DNA from: a bacterium
GTDB taxonomy: Bacteria; Krumholzibacteriota; Krumholzibacteria; LZORAL124-64-63
Assembly: GCA_003646045.1 (NCBI GenBank)
Contig: QNDV01000017.1
Location: 1-13,626, forward strand
Reading direction: 5' to 3'
DNA: 13,626 nucleotides
How positions within the stretch are numbered: the stretch's first letter is position 1; each line of letters begins with the position of its first letter. The notes under the pieces are model-generated. The model ran no database searches and had not been told where the DNA came from. It saw nothing but the letters and a program-made list of their open reading frames with translations. Both the position numbers and the translations under genes were made by a program. Positions 6,789 to 13,626 of this stretch are shown piece after piece.

Positions 6789-9167
6789 ATGCGATCGACC
6801 GCGATGATTCTGTTCTTTTGCCTGTTGCTGGGGGCCTTGACCGTCTCGGGCCAGACTGCCGACCTGGACTCGCTGCGTACCGCCCTGTGCGTGCGCGACT
6901 CCCTGTACCTGGTTTCACCGGACAATATGGAATTCCAGTTGTCCGAAGGGCAATACGGCTCCCTGCGTTTCGGCCTGCTCGTCGGTTGGGACAATCCCGG
7001 TCTCGACGACGCCAGCTGTTTCGCTTTGCGGGGAGTTGATAGCCTGGATGTGGCGGTGGAGGCTGAAGGCGGCTTCGGCGACAAGGTCGATCGGGTGCTG
7101 CGGTTTACGATTTCCGGCTCGGGAACGGTAGGGGCGGATCAGCCTGGCCAGCTGCTACTGGGTTGGCGCAACGAAGGCCCGTCGACCTACGGCAACATGG
7201 CTGGTTTCATCAATCTGGCCAACAACGGCGGCGCCGCGGTTTGGGATGCCGCGGGCCTGCAATGGAACAGGGCGAACACCGCTCTGCCCATGTCCTGGCG
7301 ACAGGCGAACTTCATGGATCTGGCCATGACCCGGGACGGCACCATGTGGGCTTCGTTGACCGCCGGGCAGACTGCCGACACCGCCCCGCAGGGTCTGTTC
7401 CGCAACAGCGGGGCCGGCTGGTCAGCGGTGGCCGACTCGCTTTTCGGGACTACCCGGCTGGTGACGGTGGTGGCAGCGGAACCGGATAGCGTCGATCGCA
7501 TAGTGGTGGGCACCCTGCGTGATGGGTTCTTCATCAGTACCGACGGCGGCTCCAGCTTCACCCAGTGGTCCAGCCAACTCGGTGCCGGTATGGAAAACCC
7601 GCCGGAAACCTTCCGGGTCACAGCGGTGGATTGGACCGGGTCACGTGTCCTGGTGGCTGTCCGTGCCGTGGGTCTCTTCATCTCGAATAACAACGGCGTG
7701 GACTTCGTGGATACGGGCCTGCGTGTCCCCGATGACCTGGACAAGACGAGTCCGACCATGGTCCTGCCCGAGGCCAACCAGTTGTTGACCGACCCGGCCG
7801 ACTCTGATCACATACTGGTTTCCCTGCGCTTCCACGGCTGCTACGAATCGATAGACGGTGGGGTCAATTGGCATGATCTCTACGGTGATCTGCTGGTTCC
7901 CGACCCGCTGGACAACGGCGCCTGGGTGCGCAGCGCCCTGTCCGTGGGCATCGATCCGTCCGACGGCCAGACCCTGGTCATGGCCGCGGAACAATGGGGA
8001 CTCTATCGCACCACCAACGGAGGCTTGAATTGGAATCTGGTGGCTGAGGAAGTACAACCCGAATCGGTGGGCCAGTTGCGCAGGATAGAAATTCTCGCGG
8101 ATCCGTCCACACCGGGGCGCATGTACGCCATGGAAGACGGCTGGTCGCTGATTTCCTCCGACGATGCCGGCGCCACCTGGACACATTTCGATCCCCAGCC
8201 CACCCTCAACACCTCTCTGGCCATGGCGATGCGGCCCGGGGGGGACGGGGGCAGCTTCGTGGTGGGAACCTGGAACGGCGGTCTGTACGAAACCGGTTCC
8301 GCCATTGCGATCAGCGAGACCTATTCCACGGAGACGTCGCCGGAATTGCGTGATCTCGATCTGGGCCTCTTCCTGCGCTTCAACTCGGGCACCATGGACG
8401 ACCATGCGGATGATCCCGCCCTGCCGGCGGACGCCTTCGAACTGGTGGGGCAGACCTACCAGGGCTGGGCTGTCTGGCGCTCGACTGACGATGCCCCCGA
8501 CGACATGATCCTGGTGGGCAAGTTCGACCGGGTCAACCCGGAAGCCTGCATCGCGGGATTCTGTGGTGACCTCAACTTCCAGCCGCTGCCCCAGTGCTAT
8601 CATTCCACGCGCGCGGCGTGTTTCGGGCAGGACGAGGACGGCAAGATCTGGTTCTTCGACAGCGAGGTCTATAACGCCTTCCGCTACAACTATGCAGTGA
8701 CTGCTTTCGACTATGCCAACACGGCGGAGATCACGCCCCAGAATCTGCCCCGGGACATGATTATCTCGCCGCGGTGGAACGGGGATACGCGCTCCATTTT
8801 CAGCGGCGCTCCGTACAACGGAGCCGGCAATCGCACGAAGCACGCCGTTGACAGGACGACGGAACCCGTCGCCGGCGGGGAAGGTGTCTATGTCTTCCCC
8901 AACCCCCTGCGCAACGACGCCGGTATCCCGGGAGAGGAAGGCCGTACGGTGGTCTTCACCAATCTGCCCGACGGAGCGCGGGTGCGGATCTTCACCACTG
9001 CGGGCGACGACGTGATCAACCTCGGATCGGACAATATGAGCGGCGGGCAGATCCGCTGGAAGTCGGAGAACCGCAACGGTGAGTCGGTAGCGGCCGGCGT
9101 TTACCTGTACAAGGTGGAGGTCGAGGGCCGCGACGACCTCTGGGGGCGGCTGGTAATCATTCGCTGA
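6789..9167 (+). CDS. Secreted Asp-box (BNR/sortilin-like) beta-propeller protein with C-terminal sorting domain, third gene of the envelope operon
   Basis: The product has 792 residues. It opens with a Sec-type signal (MRSTAMILFFCLLLGALTVSG, probable cleavage near Gly21) and no lipobox. Residues of about 150-500 carry at least five Asp-box-like repeats of the form S-x-D-x-G-x-x-W: STDGGSSF (250-257), SNNNGVDF (299-306), SIDGGVNW (354-361), TTNGGLNW (408-415) and SSDDAGATW (456-464). Such repeats mark sialidase-, sortilin- and YCF48-like beta-propellers; nothing points to a sialidase active site. A fibronectin-like segment with WAVWRSTDD and YNYAVTAFDYA lies at about 540-645. Residues 700-792 are an FlgD/type IX-like sorting domain (VFPNPLRND, VRIFTTAGDDV, AAGVYLYKVEV). 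AGGGAG (6774-6779), 9 bases upstream, supports the ATG. The 76-base gap lacks a clear terminator or promoter, so it probably belongs to the operon. Export is confident; the role is unknown. Confidence 0.9.
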   Translation: MRSTAMILFFCLLLGALTVSGQTADLDSLRTALCVRDSLYLVSPDNMEFQLSEGQYGSLRFGLLVGWDNPGLDDASCFALRGVDSLDVAVEAEGGFGDKVDRVLRFTISGSGTVGADQPGQLLLGWRNEGPSTYGNMAGFINLANNGGAAVWDAAGLQWNRANTALPMSWRQANFMDLAMTRDGTMWASLTAGQTADTAPQGLFRNSGAGWSAVADSLFGTTRLVTVVAAEPDSVDRIVVGTLRDGFFISTDGGSSFTQWSSQLGAGMENPPETFRVTAVDWTGSRVLVAVRAVGLFISNNNGVDFVDTGLRVPDDLDKTSPTMVLPEANQLLTDPADSDHILVSLRFHGCYESIDGGVNWHDLYGDLLVPDPLDNGAWVRSALSVGIDPSDGQTLVMAAEQWGLYRTTNGGLNWNLVAEEVQPESVGQLRRIEILADPSTPGRMYAMEDGWSLISSDDAGATWTHFDPQPTLNTSLAMAMRPGGDGGSFVVGTWNGGLYETGSAIAISETYSTETSPELRDLDLGLFLRFNSGTMDDHADDPALPADAFELVGQTYQGWAVWRSTDDAPDDMILVGKFDRVNPEACIAGFCGDLNFQPLPQCYHSTRAACFGQDEDGKIWFFDSEVYNAFRYNYAVTAFDYANTAEITPQNLPRDMIISPRWNGDTRSIFSGAPYNGAGNRTKHAVDRTTEPVAGGEGVYVFPNPLRNDAGIPGEEGRTVVFTNLPDGARVRIFTTAGDDVINLGSDNMSGGQIRWKSENRNGESVAAGVYLYKVEVEGRDDLWGRLVIIR
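8238..8251 (+). repeat. G7-AC-G5 tract within the propeller gene
   Basis: Seven G bases (8238-8244), AC, then five more G bases (8247-8251) encode Gly484-Gly485-Asp-Gly-Gly. It is a possible slippage site. The Gly-rich turn alone could explain it. Confidence 0.85.
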
Positions 9168-9188
9168 GTCCTGATTCCGGATCATGGG

Positions 9189-9223
9189 AAACGGGTACCG
9201 CCAAGGGGTGGTACCCGTTTTTT
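9189..9223 (+). terminator. Rho-independent terminator of the envelope operon
   Basis: AAACGGGTACC (9189-9199) pairs perfectly with GGTACCCGTTT (9210-9220). The stem can be extended inward by a G-T and two C-G pairs to a small AAGG loop. The run of six T bases (9218-9223) overlaps the 3' arm. It begins 21 bases after the propeller stop and isolates ppdK from the operon. Confidence 0.93.
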
Positions 9224-9254
9224 CCGCCGCTTGCGGCCACGGGCTGATTCTGCT

Positions 9255-9282
9255 TTCTTGGCCGGCATCGGGGCGTTAGATT
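9255..9282 (+). promoter_or_regulatory. Weak candidate promoter for ppdK
   Basis: A promoter is expected here because a terminator lies just upstream and ppdK starts at 9373. The best -10-like element is TAGATT (9277-9282), with 4 of 6 consensus bases. The -35 region (TTCTTG, 9255-9260, 16-bp spacer) is poor. The leader of about 84 nt includes a small CGGGC/GCCCG hairpin (9319-9331). The exact element is uncertain. Confidence 0.3.
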
Positions 9283-9372
9283 GGACCATGCGCGAACAGC
9301 ACGCCAGGGGCGCCCGACCGGGCCGAGCCCGACCGTGCCTGCACCACGTTTTCTAGTTCCAGGGAGGGTTCC

Positions 9373-12066
9373 ATGAGCGGCAAGAGGGTCTATTTCTTTG
9401 GTGACGGCAAGGCCGATGGCGATGCCGGTATGAAGAACCTGCTCGGCGGCAAGGGCGCGAACCTCGCCGAGATGACCAACCTTGGTATCCCCGTACCTCC
9501 CGGTTTCACGGTGACCACGGAGCAGTGTATCGAGTTCCAGGATACACAGGTCATTTCTGACGGACTGAAGGACGACGCGCGCAAGGCCATGGCCAAGATC
9601 GAGGGCATCATGGGCGCCAAGTTCGCGGACGCCGACAACCCACTGCTGTTCTCGGTGCGTTCCGGCGCCCGCGTGTCCATGCCGGGCATGATGGACACCG
9701 TCCTGAACCTCGGCCTCAACGACGATACCGTGCAGGGCCTCATCGCCAAGAGCGGCAACGAACGCTTCGCCTACGACAGCTACCGGCGCCTGGTCCAGAT
9801 GTACGGCGACGTGGTCATGGGCGTGGAGGGCGAGCGCTTCGAGCACGCCATCGACAAGCTGAAGGAAACGGCCGGCGTGATCCAGGACACCGAGCTTGCG
9901 TCGGAAGACCTCCAGGCGCTCATTGCCACTTTCAAGAGCATCGTGAAGCAGGACACAGGTGAGGACTTCCCCAGCGACCCCTGGGAACAGGTATGGGGTG
10001 GCATCGGCGCGGTCTTCAAGAGTTGGAACGTGCAGCGCGCCATCGATTACCGGCGCATCAACGGCATCCCCTCAAGCTGGGGTACGGCCGTCAACGTGCA
10101 AACCATGGTCTACGGCAACATGGGTGAGAACTCTGCCACCGGCGTGGCCTTCACCCGCGATCCCAGCACGGGCGAGAAGCACTTCTACGGCGAGTTCCTC
10201 ATCAACGCGCAGGGCGAGGATGTGGTGGCCGGCACGCGCACGCCACAGCAGCTGAACATCTACGGTCGCGAGGGGCTGCCCGACGGCAACGAGGCCAAGG
10301 GCCTGCCCACCCTTGAGGAAGTCATGCCCGCGGCCTACAAGTCCCTGCAGGAGATCCGCGAGCGGCTGGAGAACCACTACCGCGACATGCAGGACATCGA
10401 GTTCACCATCCAGGATGGTCGCCTGTGGATGCTGCAGACGCGCGGTGGCAAACGCACCGGCGTGGCAGCCATCCGCATCGCGGCCGAGATGCACGCCGAG
10501 GGCCTGGTGGATTCCGAGTTGGCCCTGCTACTGGTGGAGCCCGACCACCTGGACCAGATGCTGCACGACCAGATCGACCCCGATGCGCAACTGGACGTGC
10601 TGGGTACAGGCCTTCCGGCCAGCCCGGGCGCGGCGCAGGGCGAGGTTGTCTTCAGTGCCGAGGATGCCGTGATCAAGGCCGAAGCGGGTCACAAGGTCAT
10701 CCTGGTGCGGCGCGAGACCAGCCCCGAGGACATCGCCGGCATGAACGTGGCGGAGGGAATCCTCACCAGTCGCGGCGGCATGACCAGCCACGCGGCCGTG
10801 GTGGCCCGGGGCATGGGCAAGCCCTGCGTGGCGGGCTGCGGCGATCTGTTCGTCGACTCCGAGAAGGGCGAAGCCACCATCGGCGGCAAGACCTTCAAGG
10901 CCGGCGATGCCATGACCATCAACGGCACCAGCGGTGCGGTCATCGACGGCACGCCGCCCCTGGTGCCGCCCGCCCTGGACGACCCCAACCTGGAAACCAT
11001 CATGGGTTGGGCGGACAAGACGCGCCGCCTCAAGGTGCGCACCAACGCCGACTCGCCCCATGACGCCCGCCAGGCCCGCGAGTTCGGGGCCCAGGGCATC
11101 GGCCTGTGCCGCACCGAGCATATGTTCTTCGGCGAGGACCGCATCATGAAGATGCGCGAGATGATCCTGGCCGAGAACGAAGAGGCCAGGCGTGCGGCAC
11201 TGACGCGGATCCTGCCCATGCAGCAGGAGGATTTCGACGGCATCTTCCGGGCCATGGACGGTTTGCCGGTGACCATCCGGCTGCTGGACCCGCCGCTGCA
11301 CGAGTTCCTGCCCCAGGAGGACAAGGACATCGCCGCCCTGGCCGTCGAGATGGGCGTGGAACGCGAGATGCTGGATCGCAAGATAGACTCGCTGCACGAG
11401 TTGAACCCCATGCTGGGGCATCGCGGTTGCCGCCTGAGCCTGACCTATCCCGAGATCTGCGAGATGCAGGTGGCTGCCATAATCGGCGCAGCCTGTGCCG
11501 TAAAGAAGGACGACGTGGACGTACGTCCGGAAATCATGATCCCGCTGACGGGGGCCAAGCGCGAGTTGTCCGACCTGCGCAAGCTCTCCATCGCCGTGGC
11601 CGAGAAGACCATGGACGAGGCGGGCATCAAGGTGGACTACCTGGTGGGCACCATGATCGAGATCCCGCGGGCCGCCCTGCTGGCGGACCAGATGGCCGAG
11701 GTGGCGGACTTCTTCAGCTTCGGCACCAACGACCTGACGCAGATGGCCTTCGGCTACAGCCGGGACGATGCCGGGACCTTCCTGCCCGAGTATGTGCAGA
11801 AGGGGATCCTGGCCAACGATCCCTTCCAGCAACTGGACCAGGAGGGCGTGGGACAGCTGGTGGAGATGGCCTGCGTCAAGGGCCGGCAGACCAACCCCGA
11901 CCTCCATCTGGGCATCTGTGGTGAACACGGGGGTGATCCGTCGAGTGTGGCCTTCTGCCACAAGGTCGGACTGGATTACGTGAGTTGTTCGCCATTCCGT
12001 GTCCCCATTGCGCGATTGGCCGCGGCCCAGGTGGTCGTTAGGGAAAAACTCGAGGCCGGGAAGTAG
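9373..12066 (+). CDS. ppdK: Pyruvate, phosphate dikinase
   Basis: PPDK catalyses the reversible reaction ATP + phosphate + pyruvate to AMP + PPi + phosphoenolpyruvate in the cytoplasm, serving PPi-linked glycolysis or gluconeogenesis. All landmarks are present in 897 residues. The N-terminal nucleotide-binding domain has LLGGKGANLAEM (about 24-35), SGARVSMPGMMDTVLNLG (97-114) and DIEFTIQDGRLWMLQTR (341-357). The swivelling phosphohistidine domain has GGMTSHAAVVARGMGKP with catalytic His473; Thr471 matches the residue phosphorylated by the PPDK regulatory protein in plants. The C-terminal PEP/pyruvate barrel has RTEHMFF (580-586), RLLDPPLHEFLP (636-647), metal-ligand Glu763, SFGTNDLTQMAFGYSRDD (782-799, Asp787) and GICGEHGGDP with acid/base Cys849. 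The length is slightly above the roughly 874 residues of the Clostridium symbiosum enzyme, mostly from the N-terminal half. AGGGAGGG (9361-9368) sets the ATG. It lies between a terminator and the VWA gene, which follows after 6 bases. Confidence 0.98.
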   Translation: MSGKRVYFFGDGKADGDAGMKNLLGGKGANLAEMTNLGIPVPPGFTVTTEQCIEFQDTQVISDGLKDDARKAMAKIEGIMGAKFADADNPLLFSVRSGARVSMPGMMDTVLNLGLNDDTVQGLIAKSGNERFAYDSYRRLVQMYGDVVMGVEGERFEHAIDKLKETAGVIQDTELASEDLQALIATFKSIVKQDTGEDFPSDPWEQVWGGIGAVFKSWNVQRAIDYRRINGIPSSWGTAVNVQTMVYGNMGENSATGVAFTRDPSTGEKHFYGEFLINAQGEDVVAGTRTPQQLNIYGREGLPDGNEAKGLPTLEEVMPAAYKSLQEIRERLENHYRDMQDIEFTIQDGRLWMLQTRGGKRTGVAAIRIAAEMHAEGLVDSELALLLVEPDHLDQMLHDQIDPDAQLDVLGTGLPASPGAAQGEVVFSAEDAVIKAEAGHKVILVRRETSPEDIAGMNVAEGILTSRGGMTSHAAVVARGMGKPCVAGCGDLFVDSEKGEATIGGKTFKAGDAMTINGTSGAVIDGTPPLVPPALDDPNLETIMGWADKTRRLKVRTNADSPHDARQAREFGAQGIGLCRTEHMFFGEDRIMKMREMILAENEEARRAALTRILPMQQEDFDGIFRAMDGLPVTIRLLDPPLHEFLPQEDKDIAALAVEMGVEREMLDRKIDSLHELNPMLGHRGCRLSLTYPEICEMQVAAIIGAACAVKKDDVDVRPEIMIPLTGAKRELSDLRKLSIAVAEKTMDEAGIKVDYLVGTMIEIPRAALLADQMAEVADFFSFGTNDLTQMAFGYSRDDAGTFLPEYVQKGILANDPFQQLDQEGVGQLVEMACVKGRQTNPDLHLGICGEHGGDPSSVAFCHKVGLDYVSCSPFRVPIARLAAAQVVVREKLEAGK

Positions 12067-12072
12067 CCGCCG

Positions 12073-13626
12073 GTGGCGATACACTGGTCGGTCCCGGGCT
12101 GGTTATGGCCCCTGTTGCTCATCGTGGCGGCAGGGGCCGCCCTTTGGACGGTGTCTGTCTATGCCCGCACACGGCCGGCGTTACCACCTGTCTGGCGCCG
12201 GCGCCTGAGCCTGTTGCGAGGGACGGCGCTGGTCCTGCTCGTGCTTGCGGCGGCCGGTCCGGTGCTCAACCGCCTGGGCAGGGACCGTGAACCCGCCGAA
12301 CTGGTGGTGATGGTGGACGACTCGGCCAGCATGGGACTGGCGGATACGGAGGCCGGGGCCGCCACGCGTTGGCAACAGGCCACCGGCATCGTCGCAGCCC
12401 TGGCGGACCATTTCCAGGCCAACTATCCGGACGTGTCCATCACCCGTCTGCGGGGCAACGGGTTCGACACCCCGGTCCCCCTGGAGCCGGAACGTTCACC
12501 GACCGGAGTGGGAACGGACCTGGACGGTCTCGTGTCCCGGGCGCGGCGCCGCAGCTCGGGCCGACCGGTACGGGCAGTGGTAGTCGTGGCTGATGGCGGC
12601 GAAACCAGGAGGGCGCGCGGCACTGGTCATGAAGTGCTCCCGGTGCCCGACGCCCCCCGGATACTGGTCCTGGGAGTGGGGGATCCCGCCGGTGCGGCAG
12701 ACCGGTTGATCGCTGATCTGCGTCATCCCCGTACGGTCCACGTGGGTGAGACGGTCGCGATCGAATTCACGGTGGACCACAGGGGCCCCCTGGATCCGGG
12801 TCCACCCCTGCGGATCCGTCTGACCGACCCCCGGGGCGTGGCAGCCGATACGACCGTGATCGCCGCGCGGACGGTTCCAATGCGGCTGGAATATACGCCC
12901 CGGCAGTCGGGGTTGGTGCTGCTTGAACTGGATGTCTCACTGTTGGACAACGAACGGTTCCCCGCCAATAACCGGGTGTCCCTGGTGGTGGACGCCCGCC
13001 CGGATCGCCGCCGGGTCCTGTTGTTGAGCATGCGCCCCGACTGGAATGTCCGCTTCCTGGCCCAGGCGGCCGCAGCCGAATCCCGACTGGAAATGGTTGT
13101 GGTCTACCCCACACCCGCCGGTATCGTTCGTGCGGACAGCCAACAGGTCTGGACCGTGCCGCAGGATCCGCAGGGGTGGCAGGAATGGGACGGCGTCGTC
13201 CTGGCGGGTTGGTCGGGCTGGAATCCCGCGCCTGACTGGGGAGCCTTGGCCGCAGCCGTGGAAAACGGACTTGGGCTCTGTATCATGCCGGCCAGCGATG
13301 AGGTTGTCGCGGAGCCTTTGCCCTCCGCCCTGGCCGCTATGCTACCCGTTACCGTCGGTCGTTGGCAGTGGCAGCGGACCCAGGTGTTTGCCGAGAGGGG
13401 TGACGTGCCCGGGCACCCGCTACTGGCCGGTATCGGGGTTGGGCTGCGGCGCTTGCCGCCGTGGGAGCGGTTTCTGGTCGGTACGCCACGATCCGGTAGC
13501 GATCTGGTCCTGCAGGGGCGTCACACGGCGGGCACGGATTCCACGACCATTGCCCTGTTGGCGACTGTGGTCCGCGGCAACGGCCGTGTGGCCTGGGTGG
13601 CGGGACCGGATGCCTGGCAGATGGCC
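12073..13626 (+). CDS. Membrane-anchored VWA-domain protein with GATase-like domain (3'-truncated)
   Basis: The frame stays open from a GTG at 12073 to the right edge (518 codons), so the C-terminus is missing. The GTG lies 6 bases after the ppdK stop, with a weak purine stretch (GGGAAG, 12058-12063) upstream; no ATG offers an equally complete N-terminus. Two hydrophobic segments at about residues 10-29 and 47-65 anchor it in the inner membrane, as in BatA-like proteins. A VWA domain follows at about 76-200 with a full metal-ion-dependent adhesion site: Asp82-x-Ser84-x-Ser86, Thr148 and Asp174 (VVVVADGGE). Residues 214-310 look like an Ig-type domain (VHVGETVAIEFTV, LDNERFPANNRVSLVV). From about 310 the pattern resembles a GATase/ThuA-like fold (RRVLLLSMRPDWNVRFLAQA, WDGVVLAGW), with Trp rather than a Cys at the expected nucleophile turn. 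This architecture occurs near MoxR/BatA systems in other bacteria; none is visible here. Co-transcription with ppdK is likely. Role unknown. Confidence 0.88.
   Translation, partial: MAIHWSVPGWLWPLLLIVAAGAALWTVSVYARTRPALPPVWRRRLSLLRGTALVLLVLAAAGPVLNRLGRDREPAELVVMVDDSASMGLADTEAGAATRWQQATGIVAALADHFQANYPDVSITRLRGNGFDTPVPLEPERSPTGVGTDLDGLVSRARRRSSGRPVRAVVVVADGGETRRARGTGHEVLPVPDAPRILVLGVGDPAGAADRLIADLRHPRTVHVGETVAIEFTVDHRGPLDPGPPLRIRLTDPRGVAADTTVIAARTVPMRLEYTPRQSGLVLLELDVSLLDNERFPANNRVSLVVDARPDRRRVLLLSMRPDWNVRFLAQAAAAESRLEMVVVYPTPAGIVRADSQQVWTVPQDPQGWQEWDGVVLAGWSGWNPAPDWGALAAAVENGLGLCIMPASDEVVAEPLPSALAAMLPVTVGRWQWQRTQVFAERGDVPGHPLLAGIGVGLRRLPPWERFLVGTPRSGSDLVLQGRHTAGTDSTTIALLATVVRGNGRVAWVAGPDAWQMA

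Noticed and set aside
5282..7084. 600-residue open frame on the - strand
   Set aside because: Antisense to the second lipoprotein and the start of the propeller gene. No signal, motif or ribosome-binding site supports it, and it spans an intergenic hairpin.
7641..9185. 514-residue open frame on the - strand
   Set aside because: Antisense shadow of the Asp-box protein; the composition is dominated by Val, Gly, Arg and His with no recognisable domain.
11106..11924. 272-residue + strand frame inside ppdK
   Set aside because: It is an out-of-frame reading of the conserved PEP/pyruvate barrel of ppdK and is Gly/Arg/Pro-rich without motifs.
10528..12084. 518-residue open frame on the - strand
   Set aside because: Antisense to ppdK, whose catalytic motifs fix the coding strand and frame here.
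9373..13626. A single PPDK-VWA fusion protein through stop-codon readthrough
   Set aside because: The two genes share a frame, but ppdK is complete at its normal C-terminus and the next protein begins with its own start and membrane segments. Sharing a frame has a one-in-three chance.
1..13626. CRISPR arrays, insertion sequences, tRNA or rRNA genes
   Set aside because: I found no regularly spaced direct repeats, no transposase-like protein, no terminal inverted repeats flanking genes, and no cloverleaf or rRNA-like sequence.

Overview
The window is GC-rich bacterial DNA with every supported gene on the + strand. Two exported proteins end in an FlgD-like/type IX-secretion-style C-terminal domain; the clearest begins NYPNPFNPTTTIKY and ends in a GVYFYEV-type strand. 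There are also lipobox lipoproteins with Ig-like modules, and promoters close to the classical sigma-70 form. This combination fits a GC-rich, little-studied lineage of the FCB superphylum or its relatives, such as Krumholzibacteriota or Eisenbacteria. That placement is inference from protein style; there is no rRNA or other marker in the window to test it.

Layout. (1) Bases 1-1410 are the 3' part of a secreted protein with a glutamine-amidotransferase-like (ThuA/GATase-like) fold and a C-terminal sorting domain, closed by a strong intrinsic terminator (1435-1468). (2) A 316-base gap carries that terminator, then a near-consensus promoter (TTGACA, 18 bp, TATATT; 1563-1592) and a leader of about 127 nt. 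(3) Three cell-envelope genes follow as an apparent operon: a lipoprotein (1727-4144), a second lipoprotein with a related N-terminal domain and a GATase-like C-terminal half (4181-6712), and a secreted Asp-box beta-propeller protein with a sorting domain (6789-9167). A second strong terminator (9189-9223) ends the unit. (4) ppdK, pyruvate phosphate dikinase (9373-12066), is complete with all catalytic motifs. (5) Six bases after it, a membrane-anchored von Willebrand A (VWA) protein starts at a GTG and runs off the right edge (12073-13626).

How the genes relate. The operon in (3) looks like a co-expressed set of surface proteins, two probably lipid-anchored and one probably exported or anchored through its C-terminal domain. 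No catalytic activity can be assigned to any of the three. ppdK is a central carbon enzyme interconverting pyruvate and phosphoenolpyruvate and has no evident functional link to the surface genes. The VWA protein is probably co-transcribed with ppdK because there is no room for a terminator or promoter between them. I saw no mobile element, CRISPR array, tRNA or rRNA. No clearly new system is visible. The most interesting part is the self-contained exported operon and the recurrence of GATase-like folds, apparently non-catalytic, in three separate envelope proteins.
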